DNA of 28,111 nt, taken from a bacterium (GTDB lineage: Bacteria; Planctomycetota; J058; JAJDCP01). Every line of letters starts with the position of its first letter. Position 1 is the stretch's first letter. Shown in pieces: positions 1 through 7,755 of this stretch. The stretch spans positions 1 through 28,111 of the forward strand of contig JAUIEM010000081.1 in the NCBI GenBank assembly GCA_030428695.1. The letters run 5' to 3'. Below the pieces are notes generated by a model. The model saw only the letters and a program-made list of their open reading frames with translations, did no database searches and was not told the origin of the DNA. The translations under genes were made by a program, and so were the position numbers.

Positions 1-527
<527 letters not shown>

Positions 528-555
528 GCGTTGTTCCTCTCGATCTGGGGGGTGA

Positions 556-849
556 CTATTCGCTGACGACGGCCAGGACGTCGTCCTCGGACATGATCAG
601 CAGCTCTTCGCCGTCGACCTTGACCTCGGTGCCGGCGTACGAGCTGAACAGCACGCGGTCGTTTTCCTTCACGGTGAACGGAGCGCGCTCACCCGAATCG
701 AGCAGCTTGCCGGAGCCGAGGGAGATCACGCGGCCTTCCTTGGGCTTTTCCTTGGCGGTGTCGGGGATGTAGATCCCCCCCTTGGTCTTCGCTTCGGCTT
801 CGAGGCGCTTCACGACAATCTTGTCGTTGAGAGGACGGATGGTCGCCAT
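556..849 (-). CDS. groES: 10 kDa co-chaperonin GroES
   Basis: This is the co-chaperonin lid of the GroEL folding chamber. It has 97 residues, the normal family length. It begins [19 protein letters not shown] and contains the mobile-loop region [19 protein letters not shown], the [10 protein letters not shown] segment and the C-terminal block [15 protein letters not shown], all typical of GroES. A GAGGAGAGAAG ribosome binding site lies just before the ATG. groEL follows after 28 bp, so the two are cotranscribed. No CIRCE operator (TTAGCACTC-N9-GAGTGCTAA) is visible upstream. A sigma-54-like promoter sits at 930-945 instead. Confidence 0.97.
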   Translation of the reverse strand: MATIRPLNDKIVVKRLEAEAKTKGGIYIPDTAKEKPKEGRVISLGSGKLLDSGERAPFTVKENDRVLFSSYAGTEVKVDGEELLIMSEDDVLAVVSE

Positions 850-929
850 GCTTCTTCTCTCCTCATGGGCGGCCCACAGGCCGGGTTTGCATCCGGAACC
901 GCGTCCGGACGATTGTGTGCCGGAAAGCT

Positions 930-945
930 AGCGACTGCCGTGCCA
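930..945 (-). promoter_or_regulatory. Sigma-54-like -24/-12 promoter upstream of groES
   Basis: On the minus strand this reads TGGCACGGCAGTCGCT. It matches the RpoN consensus TGGCACG-N4-TTGCW at every position but one (TCGC instead of TTGC), with the obligatory GG-N10-GC spacing. It would start transcription about 70 nt before the groES ATG. No clear sigma-70 or sigma-32 promoter or CIRCE element is seen in the same 235-bp gap. The motif is read from sequence. Its use in vivo is inference. Confidence 0.45.
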
Positions 946-1040
946 ATCGCGAAGGCGCGCGGTTGCGGGATGCGACCGCTGCCAGATTGACATTCGCCGG
1001 GAGGGCGGCCGGATTTCCTGTCAGCGTGGCAGATGCAGAC

Positions 1041-1060
1041 GGGCGGGGTCTCCCCCGCCC
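1041..1060 (-). terminator. GC-rich hairpin after the 1085-1675 gene
   Basis: A perfect 8-bp stem (GGGCGGGG / CCCCGCCC) with a 4-nt loop lies 24 nt beyond the stop codon of the upstream minus-strand gene. It lacks a T-run on the minus strand, so it may be a weak or factor-assisted terminator or an mRNA-protecting hairpin that separates this gene from groESL. Confidence 0.4.
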
Positions 1061-1084
1061 TCTCCGCGCCGACGCAGCCGTCTG

Positions 1085-1675
1085 TCAGGCGGCGGGGACC
1101 CTGCGGACCAGGGCGCTGAAACGCTCAAAGGAGGCGAGCTCTTCGCGGAAGCCCTCGTCGTCCTCGAGGCTGGCGAGCAGGGCCTCGCCCTTCTTCTGCA
1201 ACAGGCGGCAGCGCTCGCCGAGCAGGCGGGCCGAGGGGCGGCGGTTGCGGAAGCTCGACCGGCACTCGGCCATCTCGCAGCGGATCTTCGCGAGCTTGTG
1301 GGCGGGATCGGCGCTCGGCAGGGGCACCGTCGAGTCGTAGAGGATGCGCCCGGCCTCGTCGGAGAAGCGGAAGGAAGAGAGCAGCGCGCTGCGCACCTCG
1401 GAGGCGTCTTCGCCCCCGGTCAGCGCCTGGGCGAACTTCGCCGTCAGCTCCTTGACCCGCTGCGGCGAGGTCGCGAGCTTGAGGCGCAAGGTGCCGTGGG
1501 TGCGGCGGTGGAACTGGTCGCCGATGCGGTCGAGGTGCTCGCTGCGGTCATCGAGCACCCGCTCGACCCAGCGCAGGACCTGGGTCGGGCGCAACCCCTC
1601 GGCGACGCGGTCGAGAGCACGGATCTGACGCTCGGCGTTGGCCTGGGCGGCTTTGAGCTGCATCGCGATGTGCAT
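1085..1675 (-). CDS. Hypothetical protein, helical and charged, unknown function
   Basis: I do not recognise this protein. From ATG 1675 it has 196 residues, starting MHIAMQLKAAQANAERQIRA, with no signal peptide or membrane segment. It is rich in Arg, Glu, Ala and Leu with heptad-like stretches, so it is probably a soluble helical protein. An upstream in-frame ATG at 1702 would add nine residues, but it sits only 2 bp after a perfect TATAAT. ATG 1675 has a well-placed GAGGAA ribosome binding site and is preferred. It lies just after the baseplate/DHp gene pair on the same strand and could be transcribed with them or from its own promoter. Confidence 0.7.
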   Translation of the reverse strand: MHIAMQLKAAQANAERQIRALDRVAEGLRPTQVLRWVERVLDDRSEHLDRIGDQFHRRTHGTLRLKLATSPQRVKELTAKFAQALTGGEDASEVRSALLSSFRFSDEAGRILYDSTVPLPSADPAHKLAKIRCEMAECRSSFRNRRPSARLLGERCRLLQKKGEALLASLEDDEGFREELASFERFSALVRRVPAA

Positions 1676-1704
1676 GGCGTTCCTCGGACGGGGGTATGCC
1701 ATCG

Positions 1705-1710
1705 ATTATA
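1705..1710 (-). promoter_or_regulatory. Perfect -10 box TATAAT before the 1085-1675 gene
   Basis: The minus strand reads TATAAT in a very GC-rich setting, about 30 nt before ATG 1675. Transcription would start near 1698, leaving a short leader containing the GAGGAA ribosome binding site. No good -35 hexamer lies 16-18 bp upstream, so the promoter is only partly supported. Confidence 0.4.
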
Positions 1711-1730
1711 GTCATCGGATGCCAGACGAC

Positions 1731-3155
1731 CTACATCCCATCCGCTCCGTGTCTCGGAAACAGCAGGCTCATCTCGCGCGCCAGGGCGCCGATGTCGACG
1801 GCGGATTCCTCGACGTGGCGCAGGACTTCGTCGTCCTCGGGGGTGTTGTTCGCGAGGCGCAGGAGCTGCACGTTGCCGACGATCACCGTCAGCGCGTTGT
1901 TGATCTCGTGCTTCATGCGCGAGAGCTCCCGCACCCGCTCCCCCCACATCGTCAGCCGCTGCTGCCGGACCAGCTTCCCCCACACGAAGGCGCACACCTC
2001 CACCGCTCCGCGCAGCTCCTCGTCCGGGCCCGGCCCGCGCACCGAGAACAGCCCACACAGCTCGCCGTCACACTCGAGCGGCAGCGCCCCGTCGAGCGCG
2101 GGGCGGTCGGCGGAGAAGTCGGCGCCGCTCGCCTCCTGCGCGCGCCATTCCCGCAGGCCCTCGGCCAATCCGGCAGCGAAGCCGCCGACCCCGGCGGCCT
2201 CCGGCACGCCCTGCCAGCCCGCGGCGAGCTCGCGCCCCTCGACGAGGCAGGCGAAGCCGCACAGCTCGGGGCGGCCGCGGGCGAGCTCGAAACGGCACAG
2301 CTGCACCCACACGTCGGCGGGCGCCCGCACTTCCCGCAGGGCCGCGCACAGCCCGCGCAGGTCGGCGGGCTCCGGCGCGGGCTCGGCGGCCCTGACCAGG
2401 CAGCTCGCGAGCACGCGGGCGGTGACCGCGAGCAGCGCGGGGTACAGCGGCGCGCCCAGGGCCTCCTCCCCCGCCAGGGCGAGGCTGCCGAACAGGTCCC
2501 CGCCGTGCTCGATCGGCTCGCCGAGTAGCGTCGCGCAGGCATCCGCCGCCTCGTCCCCGCCGTGCCCCCACACCACGCTGCGCAGACCGAGGTCGCGGCC
2601 CGGATCGGCGAGGGGGGACAGCGCTCGCTCGCGCAAACGCCCGATGTCCGGCGCGGGGAGCGGCTCGAGGAGCAGGCTGAGCAGCCGGTCCGGCGCGAGG
2701 CTGACGAAGCTCCAGGCGCAGCAGGGAAAGACCCGCCGGACGGCCACCGAGCACTCCTGCGGGAACGCCCACGGACCGCGCTCCGCCAACCCCTGGCCGA
2801 GCCGCACCGCCTCCTCGAGCTGCCGGTTCAGGAGCCCCGGGGGAAAGGCCCGGGCGGCGTCGACGACCGCGAGCAGCGTGTCGGGGCCGACGCAGGGAGG
2901 GAGCCCCGGCTCCTCCGGCGCGCCACGGCCGACGTACAGCGCGGCCTGCTCAGGCCAGCGGCGACGGAGCTCGAGCCCGAGAGAGCCTGCGCCCGAGCTC
3001 TGCGCGGCGATCAGCACGAGGTCGACCGCCTCAGCAGCCAGCCGCGCGGTCGCGGCCTCGCCGTCCGCGACCTGGATCAGGGTGCGCTCCTCGCGCAGGT
3101 GGTGGACGATGCGGTCGGGCAGGTCGCCGACGATCAGAAGGGGGCTGCCGGCCAT
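1731..3155 (-). CDS. Degenerate receiver / DHp-only histidine-kinase-like protein
   Basis: This 474-residue cytosolic protein looks like a signalling protein with missing parts. Residues 1-80 resemble a CheY-like receiver (PLLIVGDLPD, then DLVLIAAQS), but the usual phospho-acceptor Asp after the third strand is Ala50. The middle, roughly 130-400, is unassigned and could hold a GAF-like sensor. Residues 403-465 form a DHp phospho-acceptor hairpin with the H-box RMKHEINNALTVIVGN. His416 is the predicted phosphorylation site, followed by Glu417 and Asn420 as in NtrB-type kinases. The protein ends nine residues after the second DHp helix, so no HATPase domain with N, G1 or G2 boxes exists. The next gene starts in a different frame, so this is not a simple split kinase. 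The start codon is 2 bp after the baseplate gene's stop, implying translational coupling. Confidence 0.75.
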   Translation of the reverse strand: MAGSPLLIVGDLPDRIVHHLREERTLIQVADGEAATARLAAEAVDLVLIAAQSSGAGSLGLELRRRWPEQAALYVGRGAPEEPGLPPCVGPDTLLAVVDAARAFPPGLLNRQLEEAVRLGQGLAERGPWAFPQECSVAVRRVFPCCAWSFVSLAPDRLLSLLLEPLPAPDIGRLRERALSPLADPGRDLGLRSVVWGHGGDEAADACATLLGEPIEHGGDLFGSLALAGEEALGAPLYPALLAVTARVLASCLVRAAEPAPEPADLRGLCAALREVRAPADVWVQLCRFELARGRPELCGFACLVEGRELAAGWQGVPEAAGVGGFAAGLAEGLREWRAQEASGADFSADRPALDGALPLECDGELCGLFSVRGPGPDEELRGAVEVCAFVWGKLVRQQRLTMWGERVRELSRMKHEINNALTVIVGNVQLLRLANNTPEDDEVLRHVEESAVDIGALAREMSLLFPRHGADGM

Positions 3156-3157
3156 GA

Positions 3158-6082
3158 CTACCGTCCCATCAGCTCGATGATCTCGAAGCGCGCGATATGC
3201 AGGAGCTCCCGGGGCCCGAGCACGACCTTTCCGACCCGGCGCCCGTCGACCCGCAGGCGCAGGTCGGACAGGTAGTCGATCTCGACCACCGGCTCGAGGG
3301 ATTTCAGCACGTCGGAGGGCAGGACGTCCCGGCCGAACGGCCAGCCCTGCCCGTGCGGACCGCCCCTGGTCGGGTGCAGGTGCCGGCGCACCCGGGTCTC
3401 GATGTCGCGTTTGACCCGTTCGACCCGGGCGCCGCTGACCTTCAGGGCGAGCACCAGGGTGACATCGACGTCGACCAGCTCGGCGGCGGCGATCACGACC
3501 TGCAGACCGATCTGGCAGCGCGCGACGAGATGCTGGTGGATCGCCTGCACGAGCTGGGAGCTCGGCAGCAGGCGCTGGGCGAGGTCATCCACCGGCGGCG
3601 CCGGAATCACCGTCACCGTCACCCGGCCCTCCTGGGACGGGTCGTCGAAGCAGCGCACCCGCGCGACCTCGCCGAACTTCTCGCGCACCAGCCAGGCGTA
3701 GTCTTCCGCCGTCACCGCCCGCTGCCGGTTCTTGATCAACTGCGGGCCAGAGCGCATCACCTCCTCGAGGCTGCCGAGGGGGAGCCCGCCGAGGCCGGGC
3801 CAGGGGTTGGTCACCTCCTCGACGTACGGCACCGCGTCGTGCATGTCGATCACCTGGAAGCGCTCGACGTTGCCTTCGAGACCGCCCCCGAGGTGGTACT
3901 CCGCGACGACCTCATCGCCGTTGGCCGGACACAGCCCGCGCTGGCCGTCCCCGAAGCGCACCCTGCCCTCGAGGTGGTCGAGGGTGAAGTGCCGGCTGGT
4001 CGGGCCGGAGTCGGCGAAGGTCTTCACCTCCCGCCAGCGCACCCAGCTGCCGTCGGCCTCGACCCGGATCGCGCGCTCGCCGCTCTCGCGCAGGATCGAC
4101 CGGGCCTGGTCGGGAGCCGGCTCCTCGGCCTCCTTGACCCACAGCTCGGGGCGCTCGAGCACCGGCGTCTTCGGGAAGCGCAGCAGCTGGTGGGGGGTGC
4201 CGTCGCCCTGCCCGATCGAGACCTTGCGCTCGGTGCGGCGATGGACGATCTCGACCGCGTTGATGTGCAGCGCGAGCACCCGCGGCAGCGCGGGCGCGCC
4301 GACCCCGAGGCCGCTGAAGCGCGCCCGCACCCAGGCCGCCCGTTGGCCGCACTGGTCGCCCTCCTCGATGTCGGAGGGGACGGTGAACTCGACGCTGCCC
4401 GAGCGCCGCAGCCGGTCGGTGTTGTCCCGCGGAAACAGCGGCGACCAGTCGCGGCCGTTGTGGTACTCCCAGACCAGCCGCTCCTGCACCGCCCCGTTCT
4501 GCGCGGCGAGCTCGGTGCGGTAGCTGTCCTCGAGCTCGAACCACAGGGCGAGGGGTTTCGCCGCCGGCTTCGGCGCGAAGCCGAACAGCAGGCAGGGCGG
4601 CGAGGCCGGGCGGCGGCGCAGCAGGGTCAGCGGCGAGGTCCCCTCACGCAGCCGCTCGGTCCACTCCTCCCGCACGAAGTCGGCGACGAAGGAGACCGCC
4701 GCGGCCGGGCTCGAGACCTGCTGCTGGCGCACGCGGATGCGGCGCAGCACCGGCGGCCGCAACGGCCGCTCGTGGTTCCCGCGCTCCCCGTAGTCGCCCT
4801 GGGCGATGCGGACGCGCAGCCAGTTGCCGTCGATGCCGCGCACGTTGAGGCTGCGGATGTCGGCCGGCCGGTTGAAGGCGACCTTCCCGCTTCTCGACAT
4901 CGCCCGGGTCGCGTCGGTGAACAGGTGCGGCAGGTAGGTGCCCTTGGCGCCGAAGGGGGTCGTCGCGCCGAGGCTGATCCAGTCCGAGCCGTTGAAGTAC
5001 TCGTACTGCAAGATCAGGTCGAGCGAGGGGCGCGGCGTCTTGACGCTCGGCGAATCGGCCAGGGTCACATCGAGCTCGATGCGGCTGTCCGGCGTCGAGA
5101 CGGCCGCCTCGGCGAGGAAGTACATCGCGGTGCCGGTCTTCGGCGCCGGGCTGAAGGGCGTGAAGTGGCTCGCCTGGTCGAGCACCGCGAAGAAGCCGTC
5201 GCCGAGGCTGGTCAGGGCCTGGGTCGGCCGCACCCCGCGCGCGTTCGCGCCGATGCTCAGGCCGAGCTTCGCGATCTGCACCGCCTCGGGATGCGCCGAG
5301 CGCCCGTGCACCATCCCCCGCAGCCGGGGTGGACGCCCACCGCTCACGCCGGAGGTCTCGAGGCCTTCGACCGGGCCGTGGAAGACGACCTGCTTCGCAT
5401 CGGGCCGGGCGGGGTCGTCGAGGCTGGAGCCGGGCAGCTCCTGCCAGGTGCCGTCGGGCAGGGACAGCTCCCAGCGCAGGAAGTCGCGCACGTCGCCGCC
5501 CTTGGTCTGCGGGCACTCGAAACGCACGGTCAGGTCGTTGCGGCCCGCGAGCTCGGCGAGGCGCGGGTCATCGATCTCGAGGCTGTCGACTACCGGCTCG
5601 AGGTCGGCGAAGGGCTGGAAACCCGCCGCGTCGCCCGCGTCGTAGGCCGCCCACCGGGCCCGGTGACGGCACAGTGTGGCGGCGAGACCGGTCTCGAACA
5701 CGAACACATCGCGCTCGGTTTCGAACACGATCGGCTCGCCATCATCACCGCTCAGGGTGCCGACCCGGGTCCCGCCCGGCACCCAGGTCCCCGCCTCGCG
5801 CTCGGGCGCGAGCTGGAAGCGGGCGAGCGCCGTCGCGGGCACCGGCAGCCGCAGGCGCATCCCGATCAGGTTGAGGAGCTCGGCGAAGACCTTCTCGGGC
5901 AGCCGGTTCAGGCGCTCGAGCAGCATCTCCATCGTCGCGGAGAACACCTCACCGAGGGCGTGGCCGGGGTCATGGCGCTGGGGCCGCGCCCAGGTGCGGC
6001 TGTAGCTCGGGGCAAGCTGCAGGACTTCCTTGACCAGCTCGTCGAACGTGCGCGGATCGATCTTCGGCGTGTGCGACGGCAT
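3158..6082 (-). CDS. Putative baseplate assembly protein (gpJ-like, contractile injection system family)
   Basis: This 974-residue protein belongs to the baseplate J-like family of phage tails and extracellular contractile injection systems (TIGR02243-type). The N-terminus carries the family signature IDPRTFDELVKEVLQLAPSY, then HDPGHALGEVFSATMEMLLERLNRLPEKVF and LIGMRLRLPVPA. The C-terminal third has the J-core pattern FGDGQRGLCPANGDEVVAEY, then GGGLEGNV, followed by KNRQRAVTAEDYAWLVREKFG. These proteins form the wedge plates around the tail hub. ATG 6082 is chosen because the family signature begins there; the open frame to 6283 is Arg/Pro-rich non-coding sequence. No sheath, tube, spike, LysM or ATPase gene is in the window, so it is an orphan here. 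A DHp-type signalling gene follows immediately. Confidence 0.85.
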   Translation of the reverse strand: MPSHTPKIDPRTFDELVKEVLQLAPSYSRTWARPQRHDPGHALGEVFSATMEMLLERLNRLPEKVFAELLNLIGMRLRLPVPATALARFQLAPEREAGTWVPGGTRVGTLSGDDGEPIVFETERDVFVFETGLAATLCRHRARWAAYDAGDAAGFQPFADLEPVVDSLEIDDPRLAELAGRNDLTVRFECPQTKGGDVRDFLRWELSLPDGTWQELPGSSLDDPARPDAKQVVFHGPVEGLETSGVSGGRPPRLRGMVHGRSAHPEAVQIAKLGLSIGANARGVRPTQALTSLGDGFFAVLDQASHFTPFSPAPKTGTAMYFLAEAAVSTPDSRIELDVTLADSPSVKTPRPSLDLILQYEYFNGSDWISLGATTPFGAKGTYLPHLFTDATRAMSRSGKVAFNRPADIRSLNVRGIDGNWLRVRIAQGDYGERGNHERPLRPPVLRRIRVRQQQVSSPAAAVSFVADFVREEWTERLREGTSPLTLLRRRPASPPCLLFGFAPKPAAKPLALWFELEDSYRTELAAQNGAVQERLVWEYHNGRDWSPLFPRDNTDRLRRSGSVEFTVPSDIEEGDQCGQRAAWVRARFSGLGVGAPALPRVLALHINAVEIVHRRTERKVSIGQGDGTPHQLLRFPKTPVLERPELWVKEAEEPAPDQARSILRESGERAIRVEADGSWVRWREVKTFADSGPTSRHFTLDHLEGRVRFGDGQRGLCPANGDEVVAEYHLGGGLEGNVERFQVIDMHDAVPYVEEVTNPWPGLGGLPLGSLEEVMRSGPQLIKNRQRAVTAEDYAWLVREKFGEVARVRCFDDPSQEGRVTVTVIPAPPVDDLAQRLLPSSQLVQAIHQHLVARCQIGLQVVIAAAELVDVDVTLVLALKVSGARVERVKRDIETRVRRHLHPTRGGPHGQGWPFGRDVLPSDVLKSLEPVVEIDYLSDLRLRVDGRRVGKVVLGPRELLHIARFEIIELMGR

Positions 6083-6154
6083 TCTGCTTCCGGTCGACCT
6101 CGCCCGCCGGCAATGCCGCGACGGGGCTGTACGTAGCCCTTGTGGAGATGTCGA

Positions 6155-6182
6155 ATCATACCTCGCCCAAGAAAAACTGCAA
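6155..6182 (-). promoter_or_regulatory. Candidate promoter for the baseplate/DHp operon
   Basis: On the minus strand TTGCAG (6182-6177) and TATGAT (6160-6155) are separated by 16 bp. The -10 matches consensus in five of six positions, the -35 in three. The 5' leader would be about 70 nt. The segment is the only AT-richer stretch upstream of the baseplate gene. Confidence 0.5.
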
Positions 6183-6219
6183 GCCGGTGCCGGCCCTCGC
6201 GCCGGCTGCCGGCTGCAGC

Positions 6220-6281
6220 GGGAAACCCGCGCGCCGCGGGACGGCGCTCGCGCCGTCGCGCGGGACCAGCGCGGGTTTCCC
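6220..6281. repeat. Nested inverted repeat in the AsmA/baseplate intergenic gap
   Basis: Perfect 13-bp arms GGGAAACCCGCGC (6220-6232) and GCGCGGGTTTCCC (6269-6281) enclose a second hairpin, GACGGCG-CTCG-CGCCGTC, at 6240-6257. The whole could fold as a branched hairpin or cruciform. It lies 95 bp past the AsmA-like gene's stop and upstream of the baseplate promoter, so it may separate the two units. There is no T-run on either side. Confidence 0.8.
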
Positions 6282-6327
6282 ATCGTCGTGTGGGGCGGCG
6301 CAGCCGCTCCGCACGTCGGCGTCGGTC

Positions 6328-6351
6328 ATCGGGATCGGGATCGCGATCGGG
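6328..6351. repeat. Hexamer tandem repeat (ATCGGG)4
   Basis: Four tandem hexamers of ATCGGG are seen, the third with one substitution (ATCGCG). They lie between the AsmA-like stop codon and the nested inverted repeat. The array is short and could be slippage-prone. No function can be assigned. Confidence 0.85.
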
Positions 6352-6375
6352 ACCTGAGTCGACCGGCGAGGCCGC

Positions 6376-7755
6376 TCAGGGAAGCACCTTCGGCACCGCC
6401 AGCGGGCGCTCGAGGGTTCCACCGACCCGCAGCGCGAAACGCTCCGAGGCGGTGACGTCGCTCAGACCGCGCGCGATCGCGGTCAGCAGGCTGCCTGCTT
6501 CCCGCGCCCCTTCGGAGCCGACGCGGGTCAGCACCAGGTCGAGCCGGCCGTCGTCCTCGATGCGGCCGGCGGCGCGCAGGGCGAGGACCTCTCCGCGCAG
6601 CACCGCCGAGCGCACTGCGTAGCCTTCGCGGTCGAGATCGAGCTCGCAGTCGAGGCTCTGCACCCAGGAGAAGGCCGCCGCGAAGGCGGCCCGGTTCAGG
6701 GCGTCCGCGAGCGTCTTGAGGGTCGACAGGCCGAGGAAGACCACGCCGAGGCCGCGGGCCTCGACCGCGTTCTCGTTCCGCGCCTGGGCGGAGAGCGGCC
6801 CGCGCAGCCCGGTCTCGTCCTCGTAGCGCAAGGCGCAGCGGAAGTCGACCCGCCCCTTGAGGCCCCGGTAGGCCAGGAGGAACCCGGTCGCATCGAAACG
6901 GAAGTCGACGATGTCGCGCGCGACATCCGCCTCGAGCGTCCCGGTCAGCACGCCTCCTTTGCAGCGGCCACGGAGCTCGTGGACCTTGAGGGCGTGGCCG
7001 TCGAGCTCGAGCCGGGCCTGCTCGATGCGGACCGGCCACGGAAGCCAGCTCGGTACCACGGACAGCCCCCCGAGCCCCGCCTCGATCGCGACGTGGTCGT
7101 CGCGCGAGCGCCAGCGCAGCGCGAGGTTCGCGAGGCGCCCGCTCGGCCGCAGATGCTCCGCCAGCCACGGCCCCGCGCCCGGGATGCCCGGGACCCGCGG
7201 CGGGTCGACCGCGACCCCCTCCCCCGTCGCCTCGAGCTCCAGGGCGTCGCTGCGCAGGTTCCACGTGCCGCGCAGCGCCAACGGCGCGAGGGGACCGTCC
7301 ACACAGGCGGCGCGCAAGGAGTAGACGTCGGCCGCGAGCTCTCCGTCGAGGGTCGAGCACATCCAGCGCCCGCCCTCGACGACCAGCCAGGTGTCGCGGA
7401 GCTGGAAGCGTTCGGGCCAGTACGGGGACGGCGCCTGGTCCTCCGCGAGCGGCGCGCTCTCGACCGCGCCGAAGACCAGCTCGCCCCGCGTCCAGCAGAG
7501 CAGCTCCACCCGCAGGGGAAAGTAGCGGACCGCGCCGCTCCCCGGCCCTGTCGAGAGGGTCAGGGTCGGACCGACCAGCCGCAGGGAGTGGAAACGCAGG
7601 GTGCGCCCGCGCCAACGCAGGCCACGGGCGCGAAAGGCGTAGCCTTCAGCGGCGAAGGCCTCGACGAGGAAGGCGTGCAGGCGCCGCTGTCCGAACCAGG
7701 CGAGCCCGCAGAGGACGAGCAGGAGGAACGGCAGGAGCGCCCACCAAGGGCTCAG
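6376..7755 (-). CDS. AsmA/TamB-like envelope protein, probable CTG start
   Basis: This is about 459 residues. The N-terminus is one hydrophobic helix (LSPWWALLPFLLLVLCGLAWF), followed by a long beta-rich region with alternating polar and hydrophobic residues. It ends in an AsmA-C-like segment (LTRVGSEGAREAGSLLTAIA, then RVGGTLERPLAVPKVLP). Members of this superfamily are inner-membrane-anchored periplasmic proteins linked to lipid transport or outer-membrane assembly. No in-frame ATG, GTG or TTG exists near the hydrophobic helix. The frame stays open upstream only as a shadow of the thiolase gene. The best start is CTG at 7755, overlapping the thiolase TGA (CTGA), with GAGG seven nt upstream. 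It is third in an apparent operon with enoyl-CoA hydratase and thiolase. Confidence 0.7.
   Translation of the reverse strand: MSPWWALLPFLLLVLCGLAWFGQRRLHAFLVEAFAAEGYAFRARGLRWRGRTLRFHSLRLVGPTLTLSTGPGSGAVRYFPLRVELLCWTRGELVFGAVESAPLAEDQAPSPYWPERFQLRDTWLVVEGGRWMCSTLDGELAADVYSLRAACVDGPLAPLALRGTWNLRSDALELEATGEGVAVDPPRVPGIPGAGPWLAEHLRPSGRLANLALRWRSRDDHVAIEAGLGGLSVVPSWLPWPVRIEQARLELDGHALKVHELRGRCKGGVLTGTLEADVARDIVDFRFDATGFLLAYRGLKGRVDFRCALRYEDETGLRGPLSAQARNENAVEARGLGVVFLGLSTLKTLADALNRAAFAAAFSWVQSLDCELDLDREGYAVRSAVLRGEVLALRAAGRIEDDGRLDLVLTRVGSEGAREAGSLLTAIARGLSDVTASERFALRVGGTLERPLAVPKVLP

Noticed and set aside
850..1040. A CIRCE/HrcA operator expected before groESL.
   Set aside because: No TTAGCACTC-N9-GAGTGCTAA-like inverted repeat is present in the gap.
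3197..6136. A 979-codon plus-strand open frame opposite the baseplate gene.
   Set aside because: Low-complexity composition and no family motif. The minus-strand frame carries clear baseplate signatures.
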